From NCBI GenBank assembly GCA_017546145.1, contig JAFYXN010000017.1, positions 1 to 64,000 of the forward strand: DNA of 64,000 bases. The letters run 5' to 3'. The notes beneath the pieces are model-generated. The model was not told the origin of the DNA. It ran no database searches and saw only the letters and a program-made list of their open reading frames with translations. The translations under genes were made by a program, and so were the position numbers. Each line of letters opens with the position of its first letter. Within the stretch, counting starts at the first letter, position 1. This document shows positions 24,355-34,868 of this stretch, piece after piece. Source of the stretch: Clostridia bacterium (GTDB taxonomy: Bacteria > Bacillota > Clostridia > Monoglobales > Monoglobaceae).

Positions 24355-26289
24355 ATGGAAGTATATCACAATTCACGCGAAGAAAAATACAGATTTCCCA
24401 AGGGGGCCGTTCCAGGCGGGGCTGCAGTACGGCTGTCTGTTGAGGTAAAGTGCCAAACTCAACCCCAAGCTGTTATTCTCAGGCTTTGGGACGGTGAAGA
24501 ACACCTGATTTCCATGGAGCAAACATCTGGGGAGAATGGTGTTTTTTTGTATTCTGCTAAGGTAGATATGCCTCAAAGTGCAGGGCTTGTGTGGTATTAT
24601 TTTATAGTGAAGGCTGATGGCAAATCAAGTTATTATTCCAACAATAACAACCGTCTTGGCGGTGTGGGTCAGCAGAGTGATTATCCGACCGATATATCGT
24701 ATCAGATTACGGTGTATGACAAGGATTTCAAGACTCCCGACTGGTTTAAAAAGTCCATAATGTATCAGATATTCCCCGACAGATTTTTTAAAGAGGATAT
24801 TGAGATAAAGAATAAACTTAACCAGTACCGTATGCACGATGATTGGTATGAGCCAATGTTTTTTGACAAACACCCTTATGAAAACGGCCCTGCCTGCAAC
24901 GATTTTTATGGCGGAAATTTAAAAGGAATTATGTCAAAGCTTGATTACCTTAAAAAGCTTGGTATAAGCGTCATTTACCTTAACCCTGTGTTTGAAGCGT
25001 TCTCAAACCATCGGTATGATACCGGTGATTACAGCAAAATTGACCCAATCTTAGGCAGCGAGAAGGATTTTAAAGAATTATGCATAAAAGCAGAGGGTAT
25101 GGGCATAAGAATTATTCTTGACGGCGTTTTCAGCCATACCGGCAGTGACAGTATTTACTTTAACAAGTACAAAACATACGGCGATGGTGTGGGGGCAAGT
25201 CAAAGCTATGATTCTCCGTACGGAAAATGGTTTCAGTGGAATGATGACGGCAGCTATAACAGCTGGTGGGGCTGCTCAAATCTACCCAATGTAAATGAAC
25301 TTGAGCCGACATATATCGACTACATTATGAACGGCGAAAATGCTATAATAAAAAAGTGGCTGAAGTTGGGTGCAAGCGGCTGGAGACTTGATGTTGCGGA
25401 TGAATTGCCCGATGAGTTTATAAAAATTCTTCGGCGTGAGGTGAAGTCCCAAAAGGATGATGCAGTTGTAATCGGCGAGGTCTGGGAGGATGCGTCAAAC
25501 AAGGTCAGCTACAGCCGGCAAAGAGAATATCTTTTTGGCGATGAGCTCGACAGCGTTATGAACTATCCGTTCAAGGACGGAGTAATCGGCTTTCTTACAG
25601 GCGGGATAGATGCAGAGGTATTTTCGGACAAAATGCAAAGCATAATGGAAAATTACCCCAAAGAAGTGCTGTATTCAAACATGAATCTTTTAGGAACTCA
25701 CGACACGCGCAGAGTAAAAACCGTTCTTAGCGGACAGTATATAAGTGACGAAATGAGCCGCGAAGAAAAATCAAGATTCTGCCTTGACGCGGCAAACGAA
25801 ACCCTTGCCATAAAACGTCTTAAGCTTGCGGTGTTTATCCAGATGACATTTGTGGGAGTGCCGTGTATATATTATGGCGACGAAATAGGAATGCAGGGCC
25901 TTGAGGACCCGTTTAACCGCAGACCCTATACATGGAGATGCGTGGATACTGAGCTTCTTGACTTCTATAAAGCTGCAGCAGGATTTAGAAACAGCTTCGA
26001 CTCTTTGAAAACAGGAGGGTTTGAAGTTTTGTATGCAAAAGACGGGGTTTTGGTTTATCTCAGACGTATTTCAGGGGGCAGGGACGAGTTTGGCGCTAAA
26101 GCAAAAAATTCAGTGGTTTTGTGTGCTGTAAATCGCAGTGCAACGGACTGCACTGTGGAAATTCCGACAGTAAGTGATATTCCGGCAGAACTTACGGGAT
26201 ATTTTGGCGGCGAAATTATAAATCAAACAGATAAAGGAACCTTTGTCTTGAATTTAAATGCGTTCAGTGCGGAAGGATATGTTGGATAA
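24355..26289 (+). CDS. GH13 alpha-amylase family enzyme (neopullulanase/maltogenic amylase-like)
   Basis: The 644-residue intracellular enzyme (no signal peptide) has an N-terminal beta-sandwich (about residues 1-120) and a GH13 barrel beginning with IMYQIFPDRFF. Catalytic motifs are DGVFSHTGSD (region I), GWRLDVADEL (nucleophile Asp in region II), VIGEVWEDA (acid/base Glu in region III) and LLGTHDTRR (transition-state Asp in region IV). Such enzymes cut alpha-1,4 or alpha-1,6 bonds in short glucans and limit dextrins. It leads the glycogen gene region and probably works with the phosphorylase at its end. The next gene starts 182 nt downstream behind its own promoter, so the two may be transcribed separately. 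Confidence 0.88.
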   Translation: MEVYHNSREEKYRFPKGAVPGGAAVRLSVEVKCQTQPQAVILRLWDGEEHLISMEQTSGENGVFLYSAKVDMPQSAGLVWYYFIVKADGKSSYYSNNNNRLGGVGQQSDYPTDISYQITVYDKDFKTPDWFKKSIMYQIFPDRFFKEDIEIKNKLNQYRMHDDWYEPMFFDKHPYENGPACNDFYGGNLKGIMSKLDYLKKLGISVIYLNPVFEAFSNHRYDTGDYSKIDPILGSEKDFKELCIKAEGMGIRIILDGVFSHTGSDSIYFNKYKTYGDGVGASQSYDSPYGKWFQWNDDGSYNSWWGCSNLPNVNELEPTYIDYIMNGENAIIKKWLKLGASGWRLDVADELPDEFIKILRREVKSQKDDAVVIGEVWEDASNKVSYSRQREYLFGDELDSVMNYPFKDGVIGFLTGGIDAEVFSDKMQSIMENYPKEVLYSNMNLLGTHDTRRVKTVLSGQYISDEMSREEKSRFCLDAANETLAIKRLKLAVFIQMTFVGVPCIYYGDEIGMQGLEDPFNRRPYTWRCVDTELLDFYKAAAGFRNSFDSLKTGGFEVLYAKDGVLVYLRRISGGRDEFGAKAKNSVVLCAVNRSATDCTVEIPTVSDIPAELTGYFGGEIINQTDKGTFVLNLNAFSAEGYVG

Positions 26290-26357
26290 ACTTTATAAAA
26301 GCCCTTTAAATAGCTATTTAAGTGAATTTTTGGAAAAAAGTTTATGCAAAATATACA

Positions 26358-26386
26358 TAGACAAAGGGTATTTATTGTGATAAAAT
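26358..26386 (+). promoter_or_regulatory. Promoter of the glg operon
   Basis: TAGACA (26358-26363) and TAAAAT (26381-26386) are spaced 17 bp, about 86 nt before glgB. Confidence 0.6.
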
Positions 26387-26471
26387 ATATTTGTGAATAT
26401 TATACGGAAAACGACCGGATTTTGTATGTATATTTGAAAATTTTTTACAAAAAAGGAAAGGACAGGATACC

Positions 26472-28388
26472 ATGAGAGAAAACAACAGCATAATACGCGG
26501 CGATTCAGAAATTTCAAAAGAGCTGATGTTTCTCTTCAACGAGGGGAAAAACTTTCAGAGCTATAACATTCTTGGGGCACACAAGGCAAATGGCGGTTAT
26601 ATGTTTGCGGTATGGGCGCCCAATGCAGTATCGGTATCGGTGGTGTGCGACCAAAATGGCTGGGACAGAACCAAAAATCCAATGCGGCTTTATTTTGATA
26701 CCGGGATATGGACAGCGTTTGTTGAGGGAGTAATGCCGGGAGAAAAATATAAATACAGCATAGAAACGGTTCGCGGAGAACTGCTGATGAAGGCAGACCC
26801 CTTTGCTTTTGAAAGCGAGACAAGACCTGATACTGCATCTGTTGCTGCGGATATGGACTATTCGTGGAAGGATGCAAAATGGCTTAAGACGAGAGAAACA
26901 ACTGCACCATACGACAAACCAATAAATATATACGAATTACATTTCGGGTCATGGAAGCAGCATGACGACGGAAGCTTTTACACCTATACAGAAATGGCGG
27001 ATGCCCTTATTCCGTATATAAAGGAAATGGGCTATACACATATTGAGCTTATGCCTATATGTGAGTATCCGTTTGACGGGTCGTGGGGGTATCAGATAGG
27101 CGGCTACTTCTCTGCAAACAGCAGATACGGAAAGCCGGCTGAGCTGAAAGCCTTTATTGACAAATGTCATGGCGCGGGGATAAGTGTTATAATGGACTGG
27201 GTTCCGGCACATTTCCCAAGGGATGCCCACGGTCTTGCCCGATTTGACGGGTCATGCCTTTATGAGCATCCGGATTCGCGTCTTGGGGAGCATAAAGAGT
27301 GGGGAACGCTGGTGTTTAACTGGGAAAGATACGAAATTCATTCGTTCCTGATTTCCAACGCGGTGTTCTGGCTTGATGAGTATCACATTGACGGACTTCG
27401 TGTCGATGCGGTTTCAAGCATGCTGTACCTTGACTATAACCGCCGCGACGGAGAATGGATTCCAAACAAATACGGCGGCAAAGAAAATCTGGCGGCAATA
27501 GACTTTTTGCAAAAGCTTAATGTTGAAATATTTAACAGATTTCCAAATGTAATGATGATTGCAGAGGAATCCACTGCGTGGGGCGGCGTTACCGTGCCGG
27601 TGCATGAAGGCGGACTTGGTTTTAATTTTAAATGGAATATGGGATGGATGAATGATATTCTTCGGTATATGAGCATGGACCCGTATTTCCGCGGCTCCAA
27701 CCACAATATGCTTACATTTTCGATGATGTACGCATATTCAGAGAACTATATTCTTCCGCTTTCGCATGATGAGGTGGTGCATGGCAAGGGTTCACTGATA
27801 AATAAGATGTACGGAAGCTATGAGCAAAAATTTAAAAGCCTGAAGCTTCTGTATGCATATATGTATGCACATCCGGGCAAAAAGCTTTTGTTTATGGGCG
27901 GCGAGATTGCACAGTTCATTGAATGGCGTTTTGCCGAGGGTCTTGAATGGAAGCTGTTGGATTTTGACACACACAGAGGCGTGCAGAATTTTGTAAAGGC
28001 ACTTAACACATACTATAAAACAAACAAATCAATGCACGAAAATGATACCGACTGGAGCGGATTTGAATGGATAAACGCAGAAGACGGAGAGCACAGTGTT
28101 GTTTCCTTTATCAGAACAAGCCTAAGCAAGAGAGATAAAACCATTGTTGTCGCAAACTTTGCAGCACAGAGGCACGAGGGTTACGAGGTTGAGGTTCCCG
28201 CTTCGGGGGATTATGAGATTGTACTCAATACGGAAGACAAAAGCTTTGGCGGAGAGGAAAACGGCAAAAAGATATTCCGCGCAAAGAAAAAGAAAAACGG
28301 GAAGCTTGCATACAGCATCAGTGTTGACCTTCCCGAGCTTTCGGCAGTTTATATAAAAAAGAAACCAAAAACAAAAATAAAAAACTGA
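26472..28388 (+). CDS. glgB: 1,4-alpha-glucan branching enzyme GlgB
   Basis: The 638-residue enzyme introduces alpha-1,6 branches into glycogen. Domain order is a CBM48 module (about residues 25-115, with FAVWAPNAVSVSVVCDQNGW), a GH13 barrel and a C-terminal beta domain. Key motifs are DWVPAHFPRD (region I), DGLRVDAVSSML (nucleophile Asp), MMIAEESTAWG (Glu) and LPLSHDEVVHGKGSL (Asp). The extra N-terminal module of long GlgB forms is missing, as in most Bacillota enzymes. It is the first gene of glgB-C-D-A-P; AAAGGAAAGG lies upstream of the start. Confidence 0.95.
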   Translation: MRENNSIIRGDSEISKELMFLFNEGKNFQSYNILGAHKANGGYMFAVWAPNAVSVSVVCDQNGWDRTKNPMRLYFDTGIWTAFVEGVMPGEKYKYSIETVRGELLMKADPFAFESETRPDTASVAADMDYSWKDAKWLKTRETTAPYDKPINIYELHFGSWKQHDDGSFYTYTEMADALIPYIKEMGYTHIELMPICEYPFDGSWGYQIGGYFSANSRYGKPAELKAFIDKCHGAGISVIMDWVPAHFPRDAHGLARFDGSCLYEHPDSRLGEHKEWGTLVFNWERYEIHSFLISNAVFWLDEYHIDGLRVDAVSSMLYLDYNRRDGEWIPNKYGGKENLAAIDFLQKLNVEIFNRFPNVMMIAEESTAWGGVTVPVHEGGLGFNFKWNMGWMNDILRYMSMDPYFRGSNHNMLTFSMMYAYSENYILPLSHDEVVHGKGSLINKMYGSYEQKFKSLKLLYAYMYAHPGKKLLFMGGEIAQFIEWRFAEGLEWKLLDFDTHRGVQNFVKALNTYYKTNKSMHENDTDWSGFEWINAEDGEHSVVSFIRTSLSKRDKTIVVANFAAQRHEGYEVEVPASGDYEIVLNTEDKSFGGEENGKKIFRAKKKKNGKLAYSISVDLPELSAVYIKKKPKTKIKN

Positions 28389-28439
28389 CACAGACTTTAG
28401 TGTGAATCAGTTTTGATATATGAACGGAGGTTTTTAGGT

Positions 28440-29702
28440 ATGAAATCAAAAGAATGTGTTGCAATGATACTTGCAGGAGGACAGGGAAGCCGACTTGGGA
28501 TTCTTACCAAGGACGTTGCAAAGCCTGCGGTGCCCTTTGGTGGTAAGTACCGCATAATCGACTTTCCTCTCAGTAACTGTACGCATTCGGGAATTACAAC
28601 AGTTGGGGTTCTTACACAGTATCAGCCCCTTGAACTCAATACCTATATAGGTAACGGACAGCCATGGGACCTTGACAGAAACGACGGCGGTGTTTATGTA
28701 CTTCCGCCTTATGTGTCGGCAGAGAAGGGCGAATGGTACAAGGGTACAGCAAACGCTATTTACCAGAACATAGGCTTTATAAGCCGGTTTGACCCTGAAT
28801 ATGTTGTTATCCTTTCGGGCGACCATATTTATAAAATGGATTATTCCAAAATGATAAAAGCCCACAAAAAAGCAAATGCCGCAGCGACTATTGCGGTTAT
28901 TGAGGTTCCGTGGGAGGAAGCGCCGCGATTTGGCATAATGAATACCGACGATGAAATGAACATTGTGGAATTTGAAGAAAAGCCGCAGAACCCCAAAAGC
29001 AACCTTGCTTCAATGGGTGTTTATGTATTTAACTGGGCGCTTCTTAAAAAGTATCTTATTGCAGACGAGAACGACCCCAAGTCTGACAATGATTTCGGTA
29101 AAAATATTATCCCTAAAATGCTTGGTGACGGCAACCGTATGCTTGCGTATAAGTTTGACGGCTACTGGAAGGACGTCGGAACAATCCAAAGCCTTTGGGA
29201 GGCAAATATGAATTTGCTTTCGGATAACCCAGGGTATATGCTGGATGATGATGACTGGAAGATTTTCAGCCGTAATCCGGCGATGCCTCCGCACTATCTT
29301 GCACCTGAGGCAAGAGTGAAGAACTGTTACATCACAGAAGGCTGCGAAATCATGGGCGATGTTGAAAACTCGGTTATTTTTGAAGGAGTAATCATCGAAG
29401 AAGGAGCGGTTGTTCGTGATTCGGTTATCTTCCCTTGTGCGCATATCGGCAAGGGCGCAGTTGTCAGCAAAACTATGATTGGCACCAATGCGTTTATCGG
29501 TGAAGGAGCAGAGATAGGGTCAGAGAGCGATGATGCTGTAACAGACTTTTACAATACAAAAATCTGTTCGGACGGTATAACTCTTATTGCACCTGAAATA
29601 ACAATCGAAAACGGCGTTAAGATTGGAGTTTGCTCTATGGTTACACAGAATGTAAAGCAAGGCACTGGGAAAAAAGCAGACACCGATACGGCAACAGCCT
29701 GA
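28440..29702 (+). CDS. glgC: Glucose-1-phosphate adenylyltransferase GlgC
   Basis: The 420-residue enzyme makes ADP-glucose, the committed step of glycogen synthesis. The N-terminal nucleotidyltransferase has [20 protein letters not shown] and the metal-binding GDHIYKMDY; a left-handed beta-helix with hexapeptide repeats (about residues 290-400) follows. It is accompanied by the non-catalytic paralogue GlgD, matching the GlgC-GlgD heterotetramer known in Bacillota. The start at 28440 has GGAGG 9 nt upstream. Confidence 0.96.
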   Translation: MKSKECVAMILAGGQGSRLGILTKDVAKPAVPFGGKYRIIDFPLSNCTHSGITTVGVLTQYQPLELNTYIGNGQPWDLDRNDGGVYVLPPYVSAEKGEWYKGTANAIYQNIGFISRFDPEYVVILSGDHIYKMDYSKMIKAHKKANAAATIAVIEVPWEEAPRFGIMNTDDEMNIVEFEEKPQNPKSNLASMGVYVFNWALLKKYLIADENDPKSDNDFGKNIIPKMLGDGNRMLAYKFDGYWKDVGTIQSLWEANMNLLSDNPGYMLDDDDWKIFSRNPAMPPHYLAPEARVKNCYITEGCEIMGDVENSVIFEGVIIEEGAVVRDSVIFPCAHIGKGAVVSKTMIGTNAFIGEGAEIGSESDDAVTDFYNTKICSDGITLIAPEITIENGVKIGVCSMVTQNVKQGTGKKADTDTATA

Positions 29703-29726
29703 GACTGCGGATTGGAGGAATAAGTT

Positions 29727-30860
29727 ATGGAAAACAACAATACAATGGGATTGATTTTTTCGGGCAATCCGGAGGTTAATCTGGGTGAGCTTATGAAGGT
29801 TCGTTCACTTGCGGCTGTTCCTGTCGGCGGCAGGTACCGTATTATAGACTTCATGCTGTCAAATATGGTGAATTCAGGTATAGTTAATGTGGGTATTACC
29901 ACAGGCTACAAGCACCGCTCGTTAAGCGACCATCTGGGCAGCGGAAAAGCGTGGGATATGGCAAGAAAGCAAAATGGTCTGTTTATTCTGTCACCTCCCG
30001 AAAATCTTGATATTACACCGCGGACTCTTGAGGGTATTGATTTTATTGATTCGGCAATGAGCTATCTTAACCGCAGCCGTCAGGAATATGTAATGCTTAG
30101 TGACTGCAATACTATATGCAATATAGATTTTGACGAGGTTATAAAGTTCCATTTTGAAAAGGAAGCCGACATAACAGTTGTTTGTGCTGAGGCAGGTGAG
30201 CTTACACCCAAGGAACTCAGCAAGAATATCATGCTTGAAACCGAAGAAGACGGCAGAGTGTCGGATATTCAGGTTTATCCCAAAAAGCAAAATTCAAATC
30301 TTGCATATATGCATATCTTCTTTATCAAGAAGGATTTCCTTATTGACCTTGTGGGCGATTGTCTTGCACATGACAAGCACTCAATATCCAAGGATATTCT
30401 CCTTGCAAACGTGGAAAAACGCAGAATTTATGCATATAAGTACGAAGGCTACAGAAAAACAATAGACAGCATCAAATCATTCTATCAGTTCAATCTGGAG
30501 CTTTTAAACAGCGATATTCGTCACGAGGTTTTTGGTACTGACGATTCAAGAAGCATCCATACAAAGGTTAAGGACAGTGTTCCTACCAAGTATGGACGAG
30601 ATGCAGAGGTTAAAAACTCGTTTGTGGCAGACGGCTGCTGCATTGAAGGAAGAGTGGAAAACTGCATTATATTCCGTGGAGTGAAAATTGGCAAGAACTC
30701 GGTTGTAAAGAATTCTATAATTATGCAGAATTCGCGCATAATGGACGGTTGCTGTGTTGAAAATGCGATTTTTGACAAGGAAGTTATTCTTTGCAACGGC
30801 AAAAAGCTGGTAGGTCAGATAACATATCCGCTTTGCATCGGTAAGAGAACAATAGTTTAA
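29727..30860 (+). CDS. glgD: GlgD, regulatory subunit of ADP-glucose pyrophosphorylase
   Basis: The 377-residue GlgC paralogue keeps the nucleotidyltransferase fold (AAVPVGGRYRIIDFMLSNMVNSGI) and the C-terminal beta-helix. The glycine-rich catalytic loop GGxGxRL is gone, replaced by GLIFSGNPEVNLGELMKVRS, and the metal-binding site reads SDCNTICNIDF. It is therefore expected to be catalytically weak and to modulate GlgC, as shown for clostridial and bacillary GlgCD. GGAGGAA lies upstream; the gap from glgC is 24 nt. Confidence 0.93.
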   Translation: MENNNTMGLIFSGNPEVNLGELMKVRSLAAVPVGGRYRIIDFMLSNMVNSGIVNVGITTGYKHRSLSDHLGSGKAWDMARKQNGLFILSPPENLDITPRTLEGIDFIDSAMSYLNRSRQEYVMLSDCNTICNIDFDEVIKFHFEKEADITVVCAEAGELTPKELSKNIMLETEEDGRVSDIQVYPKKQNSNLAYMHIFFIKKDFLIDLVGDCLAHDKHSISKDILLANVEKRRIYAYKYEGYRKTIDSIKSFYQFNLELLNSDIRHEVFGTDDSRSIHTKVKDSVPTKYGRDAEVKNSFVADGCCIEGRVENCIIFRGVKIGKNSVVKNSIIMQNSRIMDGCCVENAIFDKEVILCNGKKLVGQITYPLCIGKRTIV

Positions 30861-30896
30861 GAAATCACAATAAAAAATGAAAGGAAGTGCAGACAA

Positions 30897-32318
30897 ATGA
30901 GTAAAATTTTGATGCTTACGTCAGAAGCCGCACCGTTTGCAAAAACAGGTGGACTTGGTGACGTTTTAGGTGCACTGCCTCAGGCTTTGGCAAAGCTGGG
31001 CCACGATGTGAGGGTCGTTATGCCCAAGTACGGAGCGATTGCCGAAAAGTTTGTTTCGGCAATGAATTTTCAGTTTTATATGTACATTCCCCTTGGCTGG
31101 CGCAATAAATACTGCGGTGTATTTTCGTTGGAACAAAAAGGCGTGACATATTATTTTATTGACAATGAGTATTATTTTGGAGACCAGACCCTTTACAGAT
31201 GGGATGACCTTGAACGCTTTGCGTTTTTTGACAAGGCGGCGCTTGAAATTCTGACGCGCATAGAGTTTAAGCCGGATGTTATTCATTGTAACGACTGGCA
31301 GACCGGCATGGTGCCTGTTGTGCTCAAGGCTTATTATGAGCAGAATGAGTTTTACAGAGGCATCAAGACGGTGTTTACCATTCACAACCTTAAATATCAG
31401 GGAATATATTCTGTGGATGCGGTTAAGGACTTCTTCTCACTTGACTCATCATATTTTACAGATGATAAGCTGGAGTTTCACGGTTGTGCCAACCTTCTAA
31501 AGGCAGGTATTGTATATTCGGACGTGGTTACAACGGTAAGTCCTACTTATGCCGGCGAAATAAAAACACCTTTGGGAGGAGAGGGTCTTGATGGACTTCT
31601 CAGTGCAAGAGAAAACTCCCTTTTTGGAATCCTTAACGGTATTGACTATGACGAGTACAGCCCCAAAACCGACCCGTATATTGCGTGCAACTATGGACTT
31701 CGCGATTGTATTGAGGGCAAGCGAAAAAACAAGATTGCACTGCAGACCGAGCTGGGACTTCCGGTTGACGGCGACAAGGTGATGATAGGCTTGGTTTCAA
31801 GACTGGTTGACCAAAAGGGTCTTGATATAATTGCTGATGCAATGGGCTCGCTTATGGAAATGGATATTCAGTTTGTGATTTTGGGCACCGGTGAAGAAAA
31901 ATATGAGAATATGTTCCGACACAATGCGTGGTGTAACAGCGGCAAGGTTTCGGCAAACATTACCTTCAGCAATGAAATGGCACACAAAATATATGCTGCA
32001 TGTGACATGTTTCTGATGCCGTCGCTTTTTGAACCCTGCGGTTTAGGTCAGATAATTGCAATGGCTTACGGAACAATTCCCGTTGTAAGGGAAACAGGCG
32101 GACTTAAGGATACGGTAAAGGCGTATAACGAATTTACCGGCGAGGGCAACGGCTTCAGCTTTTATCCGGCTGATGCTCATGATATGGTGTTTACCATAAG
32201 ACGTGCTCTTGGCTTCTTTGCGGACAAAACGGTGTGGAATAAGCTGGTTAAGAATGCAATGAAGGAGGATTTCTCATGGGAGGAATCCGCAAAGGAATAC
32301 GAAAAACTATACAATTAA
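30897..32318 (+). CDS. glgA: Glycogen synthase GlgA
   Basis: The 473-residue GT5 enzyme transfers glucose from ADP-glucose to growing alpha-1,4 glucan. It opens with the ADP-glucose binding motif KTGGLGDVLGALPQAL, keeps IHCNDWQTGMVP and FTIHNLKYQG, and ends with the GT-B signature FLMPSLFEPCGLGQIIAMAYGTIPVVRETGGLKDTV. AAAGGAAG precedes the ATG. The phosphorylase gene follows 23 nt downstream, as is common in Bacillota glg operons. Confidence 0.96.
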   Translation: MSKILMLTSEAAPFAKTGGLGDVLGALPQALAKLGHDVRVVMPKYGAIAEKFVSAMNFQFYMYIPLGWRNKYCGVFSLEQKGVTYYFIDNEYYFGDQTLYRWDDLERFAFFDKAALEILTRIEFKPDVIHCNDWQTGMVPVVLKAYYEQNEFYRGIKTVFTIHNLKYQGIYSVDAVKDFFSLDSSYFTDDKLEFHGCANLLKAGIVYSDVVTTVSPTYAGEIKTPLGGEGLDGLLSARENSLFGILNGIDYDEYSPKTDPYIACNYGLRDCIEGKRKNKIALQTELGLPVDGDKVMIGLVSRLVDQKGLDIIADAMGSLMEMDIQFVILGTGEEKYENMFRHNAWCNSGKVSANITFSNEMAHKIYAACDMFLMPSLFEPCGLGQIIAMAYGTIPVVRETGGLKDTVKAYNEFTGEGNGFSFYPADAHDMVFTIRRALGFFADKTVWNKLVKNAMKEDFSWEESAKEYEKLYN

Positions 32319-32341
32319 AAGATAGGCTTTTGGAGGAAAAA

Positions 32342-34804
32342 ATGGCAGTAAGTAAAAAACAGGCAGAATTTAACGCAAAAAAAGAACAGATTAAAAGCAA
32401 CATTACGGGCAAGCTAAGACGTTACTATGCAAAAACGGTAGAGAAGGCGACCCCTGAACAGATTTACAAGGCTTGTGCTTTGACAGTCCGCGACGAGCTG
32501 ATGGACGAATGGGCAAAATCCAGAGAATTGCTTGAAAACGGCAACAAAAAAGAGCTGTATTATCTTTCGTTTGAGTTCCTTATGGGAAGAGCATTGGGCA
32601 ACAATATAATGAACATAATGAAAACCAAGCTTTACACAGAGGCTCTTTCGGAACTTGGGCTTGACCTTTCGGATGTAGAAGAGGTAGAAAATGATGCAGG
32701 TCTTGGAAACGGCGGCCTTGGCCGTCTTGCTGCGTGCTTTTTGGATTCACTTTCCACACTGGAGCTTCCGGCGTTTGGCTGCGGAATCAGATATGAGTAC
32801 GGTCTTTTCAGACAAAAAATAGTTGACGGCTATCAGATTGAGATGCCTGACCCGTGGCTTGAAGACGGAAATGCATGGGAGATTGAGCGTCCCGAAGACA
32901 GCGTTGAAATTCACTACAACGGACGAGTTGAGGAGTACTTTGAGGATAACCGCATGAAGTTCCGTCATGTGGACTATAATACCGTTATAGGCGAGCCTTA
33001 TGATATGCCTATATCGGGATATAATTCAAAATTGGTAAACACATTAAGACTTTGGCGCGCACGCTCGCCTCAGGTTATAAATATGAGTGAATTTAACCGC
33101 GGTGACTACACAATGGCGGTAAAGGACAAAGAACTTGCCGAGGTTGTTTCTCAGGTTCTTTATCCCGAGGACAATCATTATGAAGGTAAGCTTTTAAGAC
33201 TCAAACAGCAGTATTTCTTTGTGTCAGCGACCATTCAGTGGATTCTGGCAAAACAAAAGCGCCGCGGTCATGGGCTTCACGAGCTTCCAAAGTATGTTCA
33301 GATTCACATAAATGATACACACCCGACCATAGCAATCCCTGAATTTATGAGGATTATGGTGGACGAAGAAGGCTTTGGCTGGGACGAAGCGTGGGGTATA
33401 GCACAGCAGATTTTTGCATACACCAACCATACTATTATGAGTGAAGCTTTGGAAAAATGGCCTATGTCAATGGTTGAGGCGCTTCTGCCCAGAGTTGCAA
33501 TGATTATAAAGGAAATTGATCGCAGACAACGCCTTTATCTTGCAGAAAGATTTGGCAATGACCATGGCAAGATTGAGTATATGGCGGTTATTTCAAACGG
33601 CAACGTAAATATGGCAAATCTTTGCCTGACGGCGTGCCACAGTATCAACGGCGTTGCGGCATTGCATACTGAGATTCTTAAATCAGAAACCTTCCGTGAT
33701 TATTACAGTGTTTATCCCGAGAAGTTTAAGAATGTTACAAACGGTGTAACACCAAGACGCTGGTTGCTTAAGGCAAATCCGCAGCTTGCAGAGCTTATTA
33801 CCGGTGCAATCGGTGACGGCTGGATAAAGAACGCTGAAAAGCTTGATGATTTGGGCAAGTTTGCAGATGACGCGGCATTCCGTGAAAACTTTGCAAAAAT
33901 TAAAAATCAAAACAAGGTAAAGCTTGCAAAATACATTATGGATAACAACGGAATTGCGGTTGACCCCGAATCGTTGTTTGACGTACAGATTAAAAGACTT
34001 CATGAATATAAGCGTCAGCTGATGAAGGCAATGCACATAATCTACAGATACAAAATGATAACCGAAAACCCAAGTCAGGCAAGTATGCTGCCCGAAACCT
34101 TTATCTTCGGGGCAAAGGCGGCACCCGGTTATTATACGGCAAAGCTTATTATCAAGCTGATAAATAACATTGCCAATGTCGTGAACAACGACCCAAGAAC
34201 AAAGGATATTCTAAAGGTTGTATTTATAGAAAATTACAGCGTTTCTATTGCTGAAAAGATTGTTGCAGCCGCAAACCTCAGTGAGCAGATTTCGACTGCA
34301 AGCAAGGAGGCATCCGGCACAGGCAACATGAAGCTTATGCTCAACGGTGCGCTTACAATCGGTACAATGGATGGTGCAAATGTTGAGATTGCCGAGCGTG
34401 TGGGCGAGGATAATATTTACATCTTCGGCCTTACATCTCAGGAGGTACTCAATATTTACCAGTCAGGATATTCCGGCAGTGCGGATGTTTATTCTCAGAA
34501 CATGGTAATAAAGTCGATTGTGGACAGCTTTATTGACGGAAGCTTTACCACAGACAATCAAAACCTCTTCCGCGACCTTTACTACGATTTGGTGTTTGGA
34601 AAGAGCGGTTTTGCAGACCCGTATCTTTTGCTTCGGGACTTTGAATCATACCTTGACGCAGGTCACAGAATGGCAAAAGACTTCATGGCACCTGATGTAT
34701 GGAACAAAAAGGCTATTATTAATGTATCAAAAGCCGGATTTTTCTCAAGTGACCGTTCAATTCTGGATTATAATGAAAGAATATGGGGACTTGAAAAGAT
34801 TTAA
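32342..34804 (+). CDS. glgP: Glycogen/starch phosphorylase GlgP
   Basis: The 820-residue GT35 enzyme releases glucose 1-phosphate from glycogen. Signatures include NDAGLGNGGLGRLAACFLDS, NDTHPTIAIPE, RLHEYKRQLMKA and the pyridoxal phosphate lysine in EASGTGNMKLMLNGA. The ATG at 32342 is preceded by TGGAGG; a longer in-frame start at 32276 overlaps glgA and lacks such a site. It is the last gene of the operon and ends at a strong terminator. Confidence 0.96.
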   Translation: MAVSKKQAEFNAKKEQIKSNITGKLRRYYAKTVEKATPEQIYKACALTVRDELMDEWAKSRELLENGNKKELYYLSFEFLMGRALGNNIMNIMKTKLYTEALSELGLDLSDVEEVENDAGLGNGGLGRLAACFLDSLSTLELPAFGCGIRYEYGLFRQKIVDGYQIEMPDPWLEDGNAWEIERPEDSVEIHYNGRVEEYFEDNRMKFRHVDYNTVIGEPYDMPISGYNSKLVNTLRLWRARSPQVINMSEFNRGDYTMAVKDKELAEVVSQVLYPEDNHYEGKLLRLKQQYFFVSATIQWILAKQKRRGHGLHELPKYVQIHINDTHPTIAIPEFMRIMVDEEGFGWDEAWGIAQQIFAYTNHTIMSEALEKWPMSMVEALLPRVAMIIKEIDRRQRLYLAERFGNDHGKIEYMAVISNGNVNMANLCLTACHSINGVAALHTEILKSETFRDYYSVYPEKFKNVTNGVTPRRWLLKANPQLAELITGAIGDGWIKNAEKLDDLGKFADDAAFRENFAKIKNQNKVKLAKYIMDNNGIAVDPESLFDVQIKRLHEYKRQLMKAMHIIYRYKMITENPSQASMLPETFIFGAKAAPGYYTAKLIIKLINNIANVVNNDPRTKDILKVVFIENYSVSIAEKIVAAANLSEQISTASKEASGTGNMKLMLNGALTIGTMDGANVEIAERVGEDNIYIFGLTSQEVLNIYQSGYSGSADVYSQNMVIKSIVDSFIDGSFTTDNQNLFRDLYYDLVFGKSGFADPYLLLRDFESYLDAGHRMAKDFMAPDVWNKKAIINVSKAGFFSSDRSILDYNERIWGLEKI

Positions 34805-34815
34805 CAGCAAAGAAC

Positions 34816-34852
34816 AAACCCCTTCAACAGCATTCGGCTGTTGAAGGGGTTT
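34816..34852. terminator. Bidirectional terminator after glgP
   Basis: A perfect 16 bp stem (34816-34831 with 34837-34852, loop ATTCG) with a T run follows glgP by 12 nt and also serves the convergent kinase gene at 34869. Confidence 0.95.
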
Positions 34853-34868
34853 TTAATGTTAAGAGATG